NCBI GenBank assembly: GCA_905116865.2
Contig: CAJHNH020004891.1
Span: 194,501-258,500 of the forward strand
From: Candidula unifasciata
Lineage: Eukaryota; Mollusca; Gastropoda; Stylommatophora; Geomitridae
Length of the DNA: 64,000 nucleotides
Direction: 5' to 3'
Below are positions 45,165-57,059 of the stretch, one piece after another. The notes beneath the pieces were generated by a model, which saw only the letters and a program-made list of their open reading frames with translations, was not told the origin of the DNA and searched no databases. Numbering within the stretch: the stretch's first letter is position 1; the number at the start of each line of letters is the position of its first letter. A program made the position numbers and the translations under genes.

Positions 45165-45497
45165 CGCGAAGAAGAAGAAGAAGAAGAAGAAGAAGAAGAA
45201 GAAGAAGAAGAAGAAGAAGAAGAAGAAGAAGAAGAAGAAGAAGAAGAAGAAGACGACGAAGAGAAGAAGAAGGAGATGAAGAAGAAGAAGAAGAAGAAGA
45301 AGAAGAAGAAGAAGAAGAAGAAGAAGAAGAAGAAGAAGAAGAAGAAGAAGAAGAAGAAGAAGAAGAAGAAGAAGAAGAAGAAGAAGAAGAAGAAGAAGAA
45401 GAAGAAAAAGAAGAAGAAGAAGAAGAAGAAGAAAAAGAAGAAGAAGAAGAAGAAGAAGAAGAAGAAGAAGAAGAAGAAGAAGAAGAAGAAGAAGGGT
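45165..45497. repeat. (GAA)n microsatellite, about 330 bp
   Basis: Almost pure GAA/AAG with a few interruptions (GACGACGAAGAG near 45252, GGAGATGAAG near 45270, AAAAAG near 45407). It follows a family E repeat (45065-45165) whose tail reads GATGAGCGCGAAGAAG, so it looks like an expanded retroelement tail. Long homopurine tracts of this kind can form triplexes. Open frames through it (poly-Glu/Lys, poly-Phe/Ser) are artefacts. Confidence 0.95.
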
Positions 45498-45809
45498 GAG
45501 AAAAATAAGAAAAGAGAATCAACGACGGGCCCTCTCAATAACTAGGAAATAAATGTACTGAAAAGTCGACAGCGCCCAGAAGAAACTTATATAAGGGTAA
45601 ATTGTTTACCGAAATATCGTTTAGAATGTTTACTGAATTATTACTGTTTGAGCTCGTTTCGACATGGCAAACAAATCATGTGATCATCAGTAACGTCAAA
45701 CATGGCGATGTTTGCCCATAGCTGCCGCCATAATTGCACCAAAAGTGATGACGTAAACCGTCAAAGATCACGATCAAGGTTTGAAGTGTAAAGTCAAGAA
45801 GATTGCACA

Positions 45810-46010
45810 CATTATCGGCGACCGAGTCGCCCACTGGCTCGCCGATAGACGACTTTGTCACCGGTAGACGATTTCATAGCCGGTCGGGACAGTATTTGGG
45901 TCTGCTTTGATCGGATCTACACTGTAGGAGTCGTTTTGAGGGTTTTTGGTGGCTAGTTAGTTTGTCAGTGGTTACGGTTCCGGTATCACAGCAAAGGAGC
46001 TTTGCCCATA
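45810..46010 (+). repeat. Interspersed repeat, family F
   Basis: ATCGGCGACCGAGTCGCCC, CACCGGTAGACGATTTCAT and CTACACTGTAGGAGTCG. Confidence 0.6.
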
Positions 46011-46639
46011 ATTGCTTAACCGCCTATGCCAGTGATTCTATTCACAAACTGAGTCAGAGACGCTGGACACTTCAAGTGTATGCCGTAGCCCTACAAAGTG
46101 TCCTCAGTCAGCAATACACACACGATTTGATCTGGCAAAGCATAAGGTGCATGCCTCCTTAAACACACTGCGAGACCAGGCGTCATTGTTGAAAATCAAC
46201 TTAATTTGACGAATAGCTGGGCGATGAGTAGATTAAAACTGTTCCTGGCCATTCGCCACACGTCCTCGGCCAAGTTGCAGCCACGGCCAGTAAATAAATA
46301 ACAGCTTGTCACAGCAACACAACGCAGAAAATACATCACCCATCATTGCCATTTTGTACGAATCTGGAACTCAGTCAACAACCGATAATCACAGCTCACA
46401 GTGCCACAAGGAGCACTAAACTCAGTAGCTCCGGCTGCAAACCAGACTTCCACAATCTTGCAACATCGAAACTGAAGGAGAAACGGCGACGAGAACGGTC
46501 AACATAAGCCAAGTTCTCAACCGTCATCCAGTCCCTATATCAATGTTGGAACCGGAAGCCGCTTTTGGTGGCGTGCAATGTTAAGCCGTTTTATATGGCG
46601 CACATACCCTAGTCACAATTATAACCTAAAGTTTCCCTA

Positions 46640-47450
46640 CGGAAATTCTGGTTGAACGCGATTAGCACAGCATCTGATTAGATTGCACCTACCATGCCAA
46701 GTTTTATTCCTCGTGGCTAGGCATGTCTCTCAAGTGCAGCTAGCCAATAGTAGGTAGCGTCGCGCAAGGCTGCAACCTTTGATCTACGATCCACGGGAAT
46801 CTCCGTAACAATTGTACTTATGTAAAGTTAGGTCATGCTGATATTACTTTAACTTTTGGTAAACCAAACGAAAGCTTGTCGCTCGGTCGTCCAGGCACGC
46901 TGACTGTTCTAATTAGGCTGCCGCTACGACTTCTTATCTCACAGTACCTTCTGCAAATCACCAAGTCGTCTTGTCCCTATCCGAAAGAAAAACACCATCC
47001 GGTAATCTCGTGCAGCAGGGTACCAGCCCTGAGCTTCATGAACTCAGGTGGGCCCACCTCCGAAAGTGTATAGGAATCGTGGGCCGAAACGCTTGTCGAC
47101 GAGGATAATTTCTACTGATGACTGGTAGATCCCTGCTGTACTTGCTCCCTGTGAGTTTATTCCTACGATAGTTATTTTTACAATTTAGACGATGATAACT
47201 GATGGTTGATATTGCTTCGTTCTTGTCAGACTTCATAGAAGATATGGGTGACTAAAATATTATTTTTAGAACTACTGTCTTGCCTGTATATATCTCTTTC
47301 AAGGATGTTGTAGAACAATTAGATTTATGAAAGTGAATGACAGACAGCTGGCCAATTGGTAAAAAATAATTTATTTGATTTGCAAGCGGTGAAGATGTGG
47401 TTTTATAGACGAATGATGAAAATACTATAAACATTTAAAAAGAGTAATGA
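46640..47450. other. Gene-free stretch
   Basis: No recognisable domain on either strand; short open frames only. Possible old repeat pieces (CTGCAAACCAGACTTCCAC at 46438 recurs at 47674). Confidence 0.4.
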
Positions 47451-47454
47451 AGAC

Positions 47455-47630
47455 GTCTTCGCAGAAACGGACTCACGAAGAGAACTGATTGCCCACATCA
47501 GAAGAAAACAATCCACATTCTTTGGTCATGTGATGAGAAGGAGAAAACTTGCGTACATCGTGACTGTAGGAAAGCTGGAGGGGAGGAGAAGCAGAGGGAG
47601 ACCGAGATAACAGAAGCTGGACAGTTTGAC
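47455..47630 (+). pseudogene. LINE RT tail (same family as 51640-51910)
   Basis: AHIRRKQSTFFGHVMRRRKL, then VGKLEGRRSRGRPR and a stop. Truncated at both ends. Confidence 0.7.
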
Positions 47631-47979
47631 ATTATGACGTGAAGGATCATCTGTATGATAGTTGACTCCGGCTGCAAACCGGACTTCCACAATCTTACAC
47701 GAGACAGAAGGTTGTGGATACACATGTCTACCAACGCCAAACGGCATGATCTTTAAGAAAAAGACGATGATGATAAAACTAACTGTGACCATACATTTAC
47801 TACCAGAGTTTCCAACGTCAGCGAAGCGCATTATTATTGTTAGTTTCACAACTGCACATAGTGAAAATAAACTTAGTGGAGATATTAACAAGCCCACATT
47901 GGCTGCTGCTATGTTTGAATATACTCAGGCTGCTCCAGAAGGAGGAGGAGGAAGGAGAATGACGGGAAGAAACGGAGGG

Positions 47980-48135
47980 TAAGAAGAAGAAAAAGAAGAA
48001 GAAGAAGAAGAAGAAGAAGAAGAAGAAGAAGAAGAAGAAGAAGAAGAAGAAGAAGAAGAAGAAGAAGAAGAAGAAGAAGAAGAAGAAGAAAAGGAGGAGG
48101 AGGAGGAATGAATAATAATAATAATAACAATAATA
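47980..48135. repeat. (GAA)n then (AAT)n microsatellite
   Basis: About 100 bp of GAA/AAG followed by AATAATAATAACAATAAT. Confidence 0.93.
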
Positions 48136-48239
48136 ATAATAAGATTGATGATGAAAATAAAAAAAAAAATTGTATTAATAATTATAGTAATAATAATAAG
48201 AAGTAGAAGAAGACGATTAGGAGGGTTGAGAAGTAACTG

Positions 48240-48700
48240 CATCAGACGTGAAGATTATAGCAAACCAAAATGATAACACTTAAAACTAATACAGGCAACA
48301 TTGGTTAACAATGATTTCTACTCACATGTTTCTTGCCCTCCAGGTAAGAATTGTATACTAAAAACTATATAATTTATTGTTTTTTGATACTCAGAACTAA
48401 AGTCTTTTGATTGCAAATTGTGTGTTCAAACAGAAATCCAGTAAACCCCTATTTATCTATACTTAACATTTTTAACTAGTAAAGATTGGGACAGAAAATA
48501 CACCAATGTTCAGTATCGTAACAGTGGTAGGTTTTCCTTTTAATTATATACAAATTGTTTTATTTATCTTTCTGATAAAAAATACTACTGTTACTTGTAG
48601 TAATACACATTTTCATTCGAATGATATCCAATTCAAACATCAGTATTATATCCGGGATATATATGCATATATATATATATAAAATATATTTTTTTATAAA
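48240..48700. other. Gene-free AT-rich stretch
   Basis: Nothing recognisable beyond short AT runs. Confidence 0.4.
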
Positions 48701-48704
48701 ATAT

Positions 48705-48899
48705 CCAGACACTATGATTTCTTAGCCCTTTGGCTCGGTACTATGGATATCGCAACCCTTCGGCCTTGATTCCATGATAAATACCGTAAATCTGAAAGAA
48801 ATGTGGCTTTTCTGCCTACCCCCGGGCGTGAAAACGGGCCACAAGAAGTTCGTCACCCGGTTGTCGCGAAGTCAGGATTAGCCAACTACGCTAGCGAGC

Positions 48900-48905
<6 letters not shown>
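48705..48905 (-). repeat. tRNA-derived SINE-like repeat, family G
   Basis: Inverted relative of 54650-54860: GCCCTTTGGCTCGGTACTAT, TACCCCCGGGCGTGAAAACG and AAGTTCGTCACCCGGTTG, followed by an (AT)n run. Confidence 0.78.

Positions 48906-48977
<72 letters not shown>
48904..48977. repeat. (AT)n microsatellite
   Basis: About 74 bp of AT with one slip at 48944, adjoining the 5' end of the inverted family G repeat. Confidence 0.92.
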
Positions 48978-48979
<2 letters not shown>

Positions 48980-49400
48980 CAGTATCACTGTATATTCACA
49001 GTTTACGTCTGCTATTGTATATATCATTTTATTATTTCTTCTAGTCATAATTGTTATTTCTATTGTTATTATTTGTTTTAGTCATTATTATTTTCATTTC
49101 TTTGTTACTTCTTACAATCACTATTGTAATTTTTATCGTTATTATTTGTGTCAGTCATTGTTGTTATTTATATTTTTATTTCTTTCAGTCATTATTGTTT
49201 TTCATTTTGCCGTTATTTAAACATAAGTTCCTGTTCCTACCTGCTGTAGCTAAGGGTGCCGGAAACTGGTTGGTTTAGCATGCCAACTCTTTCCCTCTCC
49301 ACCATACAGAGGCTAAGCAGTCCCCTCTAACCATGTATAGACGCTCTCATGTATACAGAGACAAAGCCGTAAAAAAGAGATGCCAGAAAATAAAGACACT

Positions 49401-49402
<2 letters not shown>

Positions 49403-49484
<82 letters not shown>

Positions 49485-49760
49485 ACAGAAAAAAGACACT
49501 AAAAAATAGAGACACTACAGAAAAAAGACACTAAAAAATAGAGACACTGCACACTACAAATAGGAGACACTACAAAAAAAGAGAGACTACAAAAAAGAGA
49601 CATTACAAAAAGAGACGCTACAAAACAGAGACACTACAAAAAAAAGAGAAAAAAAAATAGGGACACTACAAAACAAAACAAAAAGACATTACAAAATAGA
49701 GACACTTCACAAAAGAGACACTGCAAAAAGAGACACTGCAAAAAGAGACACTACCCCCCC
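49403..49760. repeat. (GA)n microsatellite and derived AGACACTACAAAA repeats
   Basis: About 80 bp of (GA)n at 49403-49482, then degenerate units of AAAAGAGACACTACAAAA to a poly-C/poly-A run at 49754-49780. Confidence 0.85.
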
Positions 49761-50034
49761 CCCCCCCCCCCAAAAAAAAACTGAAAACGATATCTCCTCT
49801 CTGCGACGCGTTACGGCACCAGCAGTGGGACAAAGGAAAGAAGTGTATACATTTCATATCTTTTTAAATATATTATTTCATGCATTCACTTTTCAGCACA
49901 GTAATATTATAGTTGTTATTATTTTGTTCTTAAACAAGGAATATGCTCAATGAGACCCTCTTTTTGCATAGAATCAATATCTTCTCCGTGTCGGCGTGCA
50001 TGTCTGTATCAGTAGTAGTTTAGTTATTTATATG

Positions 50035-50195
50035 TTTGGTTATATATATATGTTTAGTTATATATATGTTTAGTTAAATATATATTATATATATATTCAG
50101 TTATGTATATTAGTTATATATATGTTTAGTTATATATATGTTTTGTCATATATATGTTTAGTTATATGTTTGGTTATATATATATGTTTGGTTAT

Positions 50196-50240
<45 letters not shown>
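50035..50240. repeat. TATATATGTTTAGT repeats and (AT)n
   Basis: Irregular units of GGTTATATATATGTTTAGTT, then a short (CA)n and about 30 bp of AT. Confidence 0.85.
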
Positions 50241-50478
50241 TTGCGTATCCTTTACAGGACGTTGAAAAACTAACCCCAGCATGTTTTCGTGTGTGTTGCT
50301 TTTGTGGTTTTTCTAGGCAAATCTTACATTCAGTTGTTTTCCATTGCACCTCAACGGTCAGCTCTCAGTACCACTGTCGAAACCAACGCAAGACAAACCG
50401 TCCGCAGCTGGGATCGAAACCCGGCATCTCGGTATTACGAAGCACGTTCGCAACACCTAAGCCACAGTCGATGATACT
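50238..50478 (-). repeat. SINE-like repeat, family A
   Basis: Inverted copy: starts TTGCGTATCCTTTACAGGAC and ends with the complement of the tRNA-like head near 50465. It abuts an (AT)n run at its 3' end. Confidence 0.82.
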
Positions 50479-50534
50479 TCTTCTCTTTCACCTTGTACTT
50501 CAGTGAAGTGTCGATGTAATAGTCATAATACACT

Positions 50535-50640
50535 AAAGCAATAGCAAACTACTGAACGTAAATTTGCTTTAAAAATCACAACAGATAAAAAAATGTTGGG
50601 GTTGGTTCTGCAACGTCCGGTAAAGGATTCGTAACTATCA
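50535..50640 (+). repeat. SINE-like repeat, family A, 3' half
   Basis: Body fragment from GCAAACTACTGAACG to GTAAAGGATTCGTAACTA. Confidence 0.75.
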
Positions 50641-50779
50641 TATTATATATACTATTGAATCCTCCTAGGTTATAACTGGGCACAGAGTTACTGGTACTGT
50701 CTTCCCGAATTATGATTAGAATGGCTGTTTTATTAAATAATTTATGGCAGTTTATTGTTTTCTATTAAAAAAAAAAAAA

Positions 50780-51060
50780 TTATTTGCTGTTATTTAAATT
50801 TTGTAGTCGTCTAATTATGAAACGTGTATATAAAGAAATTGAAAATGTCACACACTTTATAGCAGAAGGCATGGTAGCAGAAAGGAGGGGCAGGGGCCGA
50901 CCGACACGAAGATGGGCACAGGATTTGAGTGACACCCTTAGTATGAAAGCACATGAGGCGGGAGAACTGGCGTTATACGGAGTTTCTTTCAGGCAGACTG
51001 TGATGAGAGCGACTTTCTGCAAAGGACCTGCTACATGATGATGATGATGATGATGATGAT
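50780..51060 (+). pseudogene. LINE RT tail with ATG-repeat 3' end
   Basis: An 84-residue open stretch holds GRGRPTRRWAQDLSDTLSMK and SFRQTVMRATFCKGPAT, followed by TGA and (ATG)n to about 51063. Sequence and 3' tail match 55540-56150 and 28735-28775. Confidence 0.82.
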
Positions 51061-51372
51061 GATGTATTGTACTGATAATGAAATACTATACTACTAAAAT
51101 ACTATAACAATTTACAATATGAATTTTTTTTTTTCGGCTTACATGCTTATTGACAATTTTGATACAACGGAACCATGACCAATTGGGCAACTCACAGAAT
51201 GGGAGAGGAAGTACTGTTTTGTTATGACCACATCAAATTGTCACTTCCAGAATCGTTAAACGTGAAGTGTCATTTCTGTTTCTTTCTGGAAACATGCCTA
51301 AATGTCCGGACACTCGGTATCCGTTGTACTGGGTAGATGTACGTCCGCCAAAATGAAGGACAATCTGGCTGA

Positions 51373-51403
<31 letters not shown>

Positions 51404-51422
51404 GACAAGTCTTTTAATCTAA

Positions 51423-51640
51423 CGTCGGCCTTGTGGCTAAGTCGATGCGAACGCTTCGTAATGCCGGGATGCCGGGTTCGATCCCAGCTACGGGTCATGC
51501 GCCTGCGTCTGCGTTGGTTTCGACAGAAAGCAATGGCAAACTACTGGAAGTAAATTTTGCCTAGAAAAACAACACAACAGCCAGGGGCTGTTGGGGTTGG
51601 TTCTGCAACGACCTGTAAAGGATACGCAACTAACCTTAAC
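51423..51640 (+). repeat. SINE-like repeat, family A
   Basis: Nearly full copy: head TTGTGGCTAAGTCGATGCG, B-box GGTTCGATCCC, end GTAAAGGATACGCAACTAAC. Confidence 0.85.
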
Positions 51641-51930
51641 CTTTTCCTATAACTAGTCATCATCATCATCATCATCAGGTGCCTTGCCGACTGGCGTGGG
51701 CGATCATGCCTCTCCATAATCCGCGATCTCCTGCAGCATGTATCAGTTCGTGTGCCGACACACCTCCATGCCATGCAACAAGACTGTCAAGCATCTTCTC
51801 TCGTTGTCTTCCTCTATCCCTCCTTCCACAGATCTTTCCAGTGGTCACAACATGTTCTATTTTCCCTCTTCTCATAACATGGCCGAAAAATGATGACTGT
51901 CTCCTTCTGATGTCAGTGATACGTTGATTT
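51640..51930 (-). pseudogene. LINE RT tail with GAT-repeat 3' end
   Basis: On the minus strand: FFGHVMRRGKIEHVVTTGKI, DRGRQREKMLDSLVAWHGG and a terminal HDRPRQSAR, then (GAT)n at 51658-51678. Confidence 0.82.
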
Positions 51931-52124
51931 AATTCAGTATAGTATAGATCTTGCTTATAACAAGAAATATGCTAGACGATTCATTTATTGTGTTGATCTT
52001 CGCCGTTCAAATTTACAAAGGAAAAACGCTGTTTTGAATCTGAAATTAATGTTTTCAATTTAGTAAAATACTAGTCAAACATCTATCATTCAATAATTTG
52101 TTAAATGTTAACAAATTAGCGTTA

Positions 52125-52350
52125 AATATTAAAAATTATAATAATAGGGTTGGTGTTAAAATAATAGCTTTTAGTGTTAAAATGATGGCGTAAAATGTTA
52201 AAATACTGAAACTGAAATAACGGCTTTAAATGTAAAAATGGCGTAAAATATCAGAATAATGGAATTCGTTTTAGAATAATAGCGTTAAATTTTACAATAA
52301 TGACGTTAAATGTTAATATAAGCGTTAAATCAGTTGTTAAAGCAACAGAT
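52125..52350. repeat. Degenerate AT-rich repeat
   Basis: Repeated GTTAAAATAATAGCG- and GTTAAATGTTA-like units of about 20-25 bp. Confidence 0.65.
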
Positions 52351-52629
52351 AAATGTTGAATTTAAAACACAGCCACAGGTTTTTAACACAACAATACTCA
52401 CATTTCCTTGCTATATTAAACATTAATTTTAATCTGTAAATAAAACGGTGACCTACCCATAGTAAATGTTACAATAATTGTCAATAATTATATTACTGCG
52501 ATACCGACCTAATAATTATTTTCCTAACCTCTATACATCAAAGTTATTAATTACTTTCTCTAATCAACAAAGGGATAACAGGCACGTTACATCCCAATCA
52601 CCTCTTCTTTCTTCCATCGCTTCGACTCA

Positions 52630-52880
52630 GAGAATACGCTCGCCCCGTCTCTTGTCACACACCGCTAGCTGAGGATGATAGTGTTTCTGCCAGAGCCGCG
52701 TGATTACTGGCTGTCGAAACGTGATGTCCTCAAATGTATGGTGGCGCGACATGGAGCAGTGGCGAGCCAACGTGACACGTACCTTAACCCAGAAACTTAC
52801 AGCGGGCACACAACTGGGACATTTGGGTTCTTCAGGCCCCACAAGAACTCGGTAACCGTGACTTAGTTTAATTTTTCGCT
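52630..52880 (-). pseudogene. Possible LINE C-terminal Cys-rich tail
   Basis: A minus-strand open stretch contains LVGPEEPKCPSCVPAVSFWV followed by a Cys/His-containing tail, vaguely like the zinc-binding end of RNase H-type LINEs. The match is weak, and it could be unrelated. Confidence 0.35.
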
Positions 52881-52915
52881 TTCTGTCCTTTTCATAATTC
52901 ACTTGACTGTCTCCG

Positions 52916-54605
52916 CGTATGTATGTCAGCTTGTCTATTTAAGTTTCTTAGGTTTTCTGCCTTATTTATGTCAGCCTGTCTATATTAGTTTCTTAGGTTT
53001 TCTGCCTTATGTATGTCAGCTTGTCTATATTAGTTTCTTAGGTTTTCTGCCTTATGTATGTCAGCTTGTCTATTTTAGTTTCTTAGGTTCTCTGTCTTAT
53101 GTATGTCAGCTTGTCTATATTAGTTTCTTAGGTTTTCTGCCTTATGTATGTCAGCTTGTCTATATTAGTTTCTTAGGTTCTCTGTCTTATGTATGTCAGC
53201 TTGTCTATATTAGTTTCTTAGGTTTTCTGCCTTATGTATGTCAGCTTGTCTATATTAGTTTCTTAGGTTTTCTGCCTTATGTATGTCAGCCTGTCTATAT
53301 TAGTTTCTTAGGTTTTCTGCCTTATTTATGTCAGCCTGTCTATATTAGTTTCTTAGGTTTTCTGCCTTATGTATGTCAGCTTGTCTATATTAGTTTCTTA
53401 GGTTTTCTGCCTTATGTATGTCAGCTTGTCTATTTTAGTTTCTTAGGTTCTCTGTCTTATGTATGTCAGCTTGTCTATATTAGTTTCTTAGGTTTTCTAC
53501 CTTATGTATGTCAGCTTGTCTATATTAGTTTCTTAGGTTCTCTGTCTTATGTATGTCAGCTTGTCTATATTAGTTTCTTAGGTTTTCTGCCTTATGTATG
53601 TCAGCTTGTCTATATTAGTTTCTTAGGTTTTCTGCCTTATGTATGTCAGCTTGTCTATATTAGTTTCTTAGGTTTTCTGCCTTATGTATGTCAGCCTGTC
53701 TACATTAGTTTCTTAGGTTTTCTGCCTTATGTATGTCAGCCTGTCTATATTAGTTTCTTAGGTTTTCTGCCTTATGTATGTCAGCTTGTCTATATTAGTT
53801 TCTTAGGTTTTCTGCCTTATGTATGTCAGCCTGTCTATATTAGTTTCTTAGGTTTTCTGCCTTATGTATGTCAGCTTGTCTATATTAGTTTCTCAGGTTT
53901 TCTGCCGTATGTATGTCGCCTGTCTATATTAGTTTCTTAGGTTTTCTGCCTTATGTATGTCAGCTTGTCTATATTAGTTTCGTAGGTTTTTTGCCTTATG
54001 TATGTCAGCCTGTCTATATTAGTTTCTTAGGTTTTCTGCCTTATGTATGTCAGCTTGTCTATATTAGTTTCTTAGGTTTTCTGCCGTATGTAAGTCAGCT
54101 TGTCTATATTAGTTTCTTAGGTTTCCTGCCTGTCTATATTGGTTTTTTTTTTTAGGTTTTCTGCCTTGTGTATGTCAGCTTGTCTATATTAGTTTCTTAG
54201 GTTTTCTGCCTTATGTATGTCAGCCTGACTATATTAGTTTCTTAGGTTTTCTGCCTTATGTATGTCAGCGTGTCTATATTAGTTTCTTAGGTTTTTTGCC
54301 TTATGTATGTCAGCTTGTCTATATTAGTTTATTTGTATTCTGCATTATGTATGTCAGCCTGTCTATATTAGTTTTTTAGGTTTTCTGCCTTATGTATGTC
54401 AGCTTGTCTATATTAGTTTCTTAGGTTTTCTGCCGTATGTATGTCGCCTGTCTATATTAGTTTCTTAGGTTTTCTGCCTTATGTATGTCAGCTTGTCTAT
54501 ATTAGTTTCTTAGGTTTTCTGCCTTATGTATGTCAGCTTGTCTACATTAGTTTCTATGTATTCTGCCGTATGTATGTCAGCCTGTCTATATTAGTTTCTT
54601 AGGTC
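52916..54605 (+). repeat. Minisatellite, 45-bp unit, about 37 copies
   Basis: The unit is GTATGTCAGCTTGTCTATAT plus TAGTTTCTTAGGTTTTCTGCCTTAT. Because 45 is divisible by 3, a frame of 345 codons stays open (52903-53940), with 15-residue repeats of the type VCQLVYISFLGFLPY, and reopens after a 1-bp loss at about 53918. The last third is decayed. I treat it as a non-coding array: there is no upstream gene structure, and the variants change amino acids as freely as silent sites. Confidence 0.92.
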
Positions 54606-54649
54606 AAGGTCCATCCAAGGAAGGAAGGAGCTGGTTATCTATGATATGC

Positions 54650-54862
54650 GCCCGGCTCTCTAGCGTAGTTGGCTAAACCGGATTGCGCAGTGACCGGGTG
54701 ACGAACTCCTTGTGGTCCGGGTTCACGCCCGGGGGTAGGCAGAACAGCCATATTTTCTCCCAGATTTACGGTATTTACAATGGAATCAAGGCCGAAAGGT
54801 TGCGATATCGATAATACCGAGCCTAAGGGTTAACAACTCATGGCTTCTGGATACTAAAACAA
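54650..54862 (+). repeat. tRNA-derived SINE-like repeat, family G
   Basis: Head CTCTAGCGTAGTTGGCTAAA, B-box-like GGTTCACGCCC, body with GTATTTACAATGGAATCAAGG, end in AAACAAACAAACAA. Confidence 0.8.
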
Positions 54863-55534
54863 ACAAACAAACAATCTATGATATGCGTTTTTTGTCTGCC
54901 ATCCAGATTGATGTGTTTTGTTTTTTGTTTGTTTTAATCTCAGGGTGCTATACTTTCAGCTAGCTGACTGGAGTGAGCAAACTGATCGATCGATTGAGAA
55001 GCATTTAACAGCAGCTTAAAAAAAAACGCAAGGCGAAGGTCACTTGTCTCACTACAAAAACCTGATTTCTGTGACGAACTATGGACTGACTGACATTCTT
55101 GTATTTGTCTAGAATGGAATGCAAGACTGTTTTTTTTTTAACTTTATTATTTTACTTTTTATTTTTGGACGTATTCTGGCTGTGAAGATTTTTTTTTTAA
55201 ACTACATTTTTTTATTCGCGTATCCAGATTCTAACTCCTGTTTGTTGAACTAGAAGCTTTTTTTGTTTTTTTTGTTTGAAACATTTATGTTTAAATAATG
55301 ATGTGTCCCACAGAATGGAAAGCGGGGAATGGGTGGGTGGGGGGTAAAAAGAGGGGGGGGGGGACAGGGATTATTTGTTCGTTCCAGGGGCCAGTAGGAT
55401 GAGGTGAGGAACTAGCAACACAAGAAATGTTGTGCTTTTTTAATGTTCTTCACGTGCGTACTTTTTTGTAGTTTGTAGTTTCTGGAGGCAAATTTGTGTT
55501 GTTGTTGTTGTTGATGTGGAATAAATCATCATTA

Positions 55535-56150
55535 TCGTGTAGCAGGTTCTTTGCAGAACGTCGCTCTCATCACGGTCTGCTTTAAAGAAACTCGGTCTTT
55601 AGCCAGCTCTCCCACCTCATGTACTTTCATACTCAAGGAGTCACTTATATCCTGTGCCCATCTTCGTGTCGGTCGGCCCCTGCCTCTCCTTCCTGGTACC
55701 GTGCCTTTTGCTATAAAAATTTTTCCAATCCGTCGTGGCGCTTGATATGACCAAAATATTTCAGCTTTCGAGACAGGATGCTGTTTATTAGCCAATCTTC
55801 CTTGATGTTCAGATCTTTTAAGATGTCAATATTCCTCCTCTTCTTTGTCCAAGATATTCTGAGAATCTTTCTATAGCATTTCAGCTCAAAAGCCCCTATT
55901 CTCTTTCTTGAGGACTGAGAGATAGTCCACGACTCACATCCGTATGTAGCCACAGGGAAGATGCATGCTCTCAAAATTCTAATTTTTATCTCCTTGCTGG
56001 TGCTTAACCATAGATTTTTTAGGCTGTTTAATCTTTGCATTGCTATGGAATCCTCCTTTTAATTTCTGTCGAACAGTCTCCATTGCAGTTTATTATAGAG
56101 CTGAGATATTCAAAGTTAGTGACATTTTCAATTTCTTCATCATTTATTGT
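55535..56150 (-). pseudogene. LINE RT C-terminal half
   Basis: Two overlapping minus-strand open stretches read through the thumb and tail: CIFPVATYGCESWTISQSSR, KCYRKILRISWTKKRRNIDI, RKLKYFGHIKRHDGLEK, then after a frameshift RRGRGRPTRRWAQDISDSLS and TVMRATFCKEPATR. It is the best preserved copy of this family in the window; the catalytic RT part is missing. Confidence 0.85.
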
Positions 56151-56299
56151 TATTTTTGAGTGACAGCCAGTTTATATGTGGACACTATTTTCGTTTAGGG
56201 AATAAACCATATAATCAAATAAACACGCAACTGACATAACAATAAAGCATAAAAGTCACAGAGCAACCGAGTATAGTGGAAACAAAATTTCAATTCTGC

Positions 56300-56460
56300 C
56301 TTAGTATGGGACGCATTTTTTTTCTGGCTGTCATTGGCGCTCCTAAATGTAACCTACGGGTTGAACGGGGTTTCTGGGACTTGCGCTCGGGTGATTCTCA
56401 TCATAGTAGTGACACTTTGTGTCACCGGGTGTTCATCGCTCGTTGTGCGGTCTTGGTGAG
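56300..56460 (+). repeat. Interspersed repeat, family C
   Basis: GGTTTCTGGGACTTGCGCTC and GTGTCACCGGGTGTTCATCG, followed by the GTCA-rich microsatellite at 56465. Confidence 0.78.
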
Positions 56461-56462
56461 GT

Positions 56463-56600
56463 TGAACGTCAGTCAGTCAGACAGTCGGTCAGTCAGACAG
56501 TCAGTCAGACGGTAGGTCGGTCAGTCAGTCAGTCAGTCAGTCAGACAGACAGACAGACAGACAGACGGTCGGTCAGTCAGACAGTCAGTCAGTCGGTGAA
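56463..56600. repeat. GTCA/GACA tetranucleotide microsatellite
   Basis: Mixed CAGT and CAGA units after a family C repeat. Confidence 0.92.
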
Positions 56601-56869
56601 GTGAAAAACCCCGTTAAGACCATACTCTGAGCGATTAACAGCCACTGTTCGGATGAGAATCCCTGCGGTACAGATCACAGGAACCCCCTTTCAACTGTAA
56701 AGTCATATTAAAGAAACCCCGTTCAACCCATAGGTTAAGTTAGATTAGGACCCCCTGCAACAGCAGGAGTGGGGCATTAAAATAACGCAAAATTGCTTCC
56801 CATACTGGGACTGTGCTGATGTTGCAACACAGTGAGGGATGACCTGATCAACAAAACTTGCTTGCTTGC

Positions 56870-57050
56870 TTGTTGTACGCCACCAGGACATCACACACAG
56901 TGCCACCATGCGGATCACCCGTGGAGAGGTCCTAAAAACCCCTTTCAGCTCTTATTGCCACATTTGTGGCCCAGCTATATTCAGGGTCCCCGGTAAAAGC
57001 CAGGATGGGGTTTCAAATAACGAAAAATTGCATCCAATAAGGGGACGTAA
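56870..57050 (-). repeat. Interspersed repeat, family C
   Basis: Inverted copy: CAGTGCCACCATGCGGATCA, CCGTGGAGAGGTCC, and a GGGGTTTCAAATAACG end. Confidence 0.78.
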
Positions 57051-57059
57051 AAAACAAAG

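Noticed and set aside
45018..45545. Open frames of 120-175 codons through the GAA repeat.
   Set aside because: Pure triplet-repeat translation (poly-Lys, poly-Phe, poly-Ser) with no gene structure.
51424..51495. A tRNA gene (GGTTCGATCCC B-box with a tRNA-like head).
   Set aside because: It does not fold into a full cloverleaf and recurs at the head of dispersed copies (17490, 57354, 50238, 35872), so it is a SINE promoter. The same applies to 25160, 54650 and 59100.
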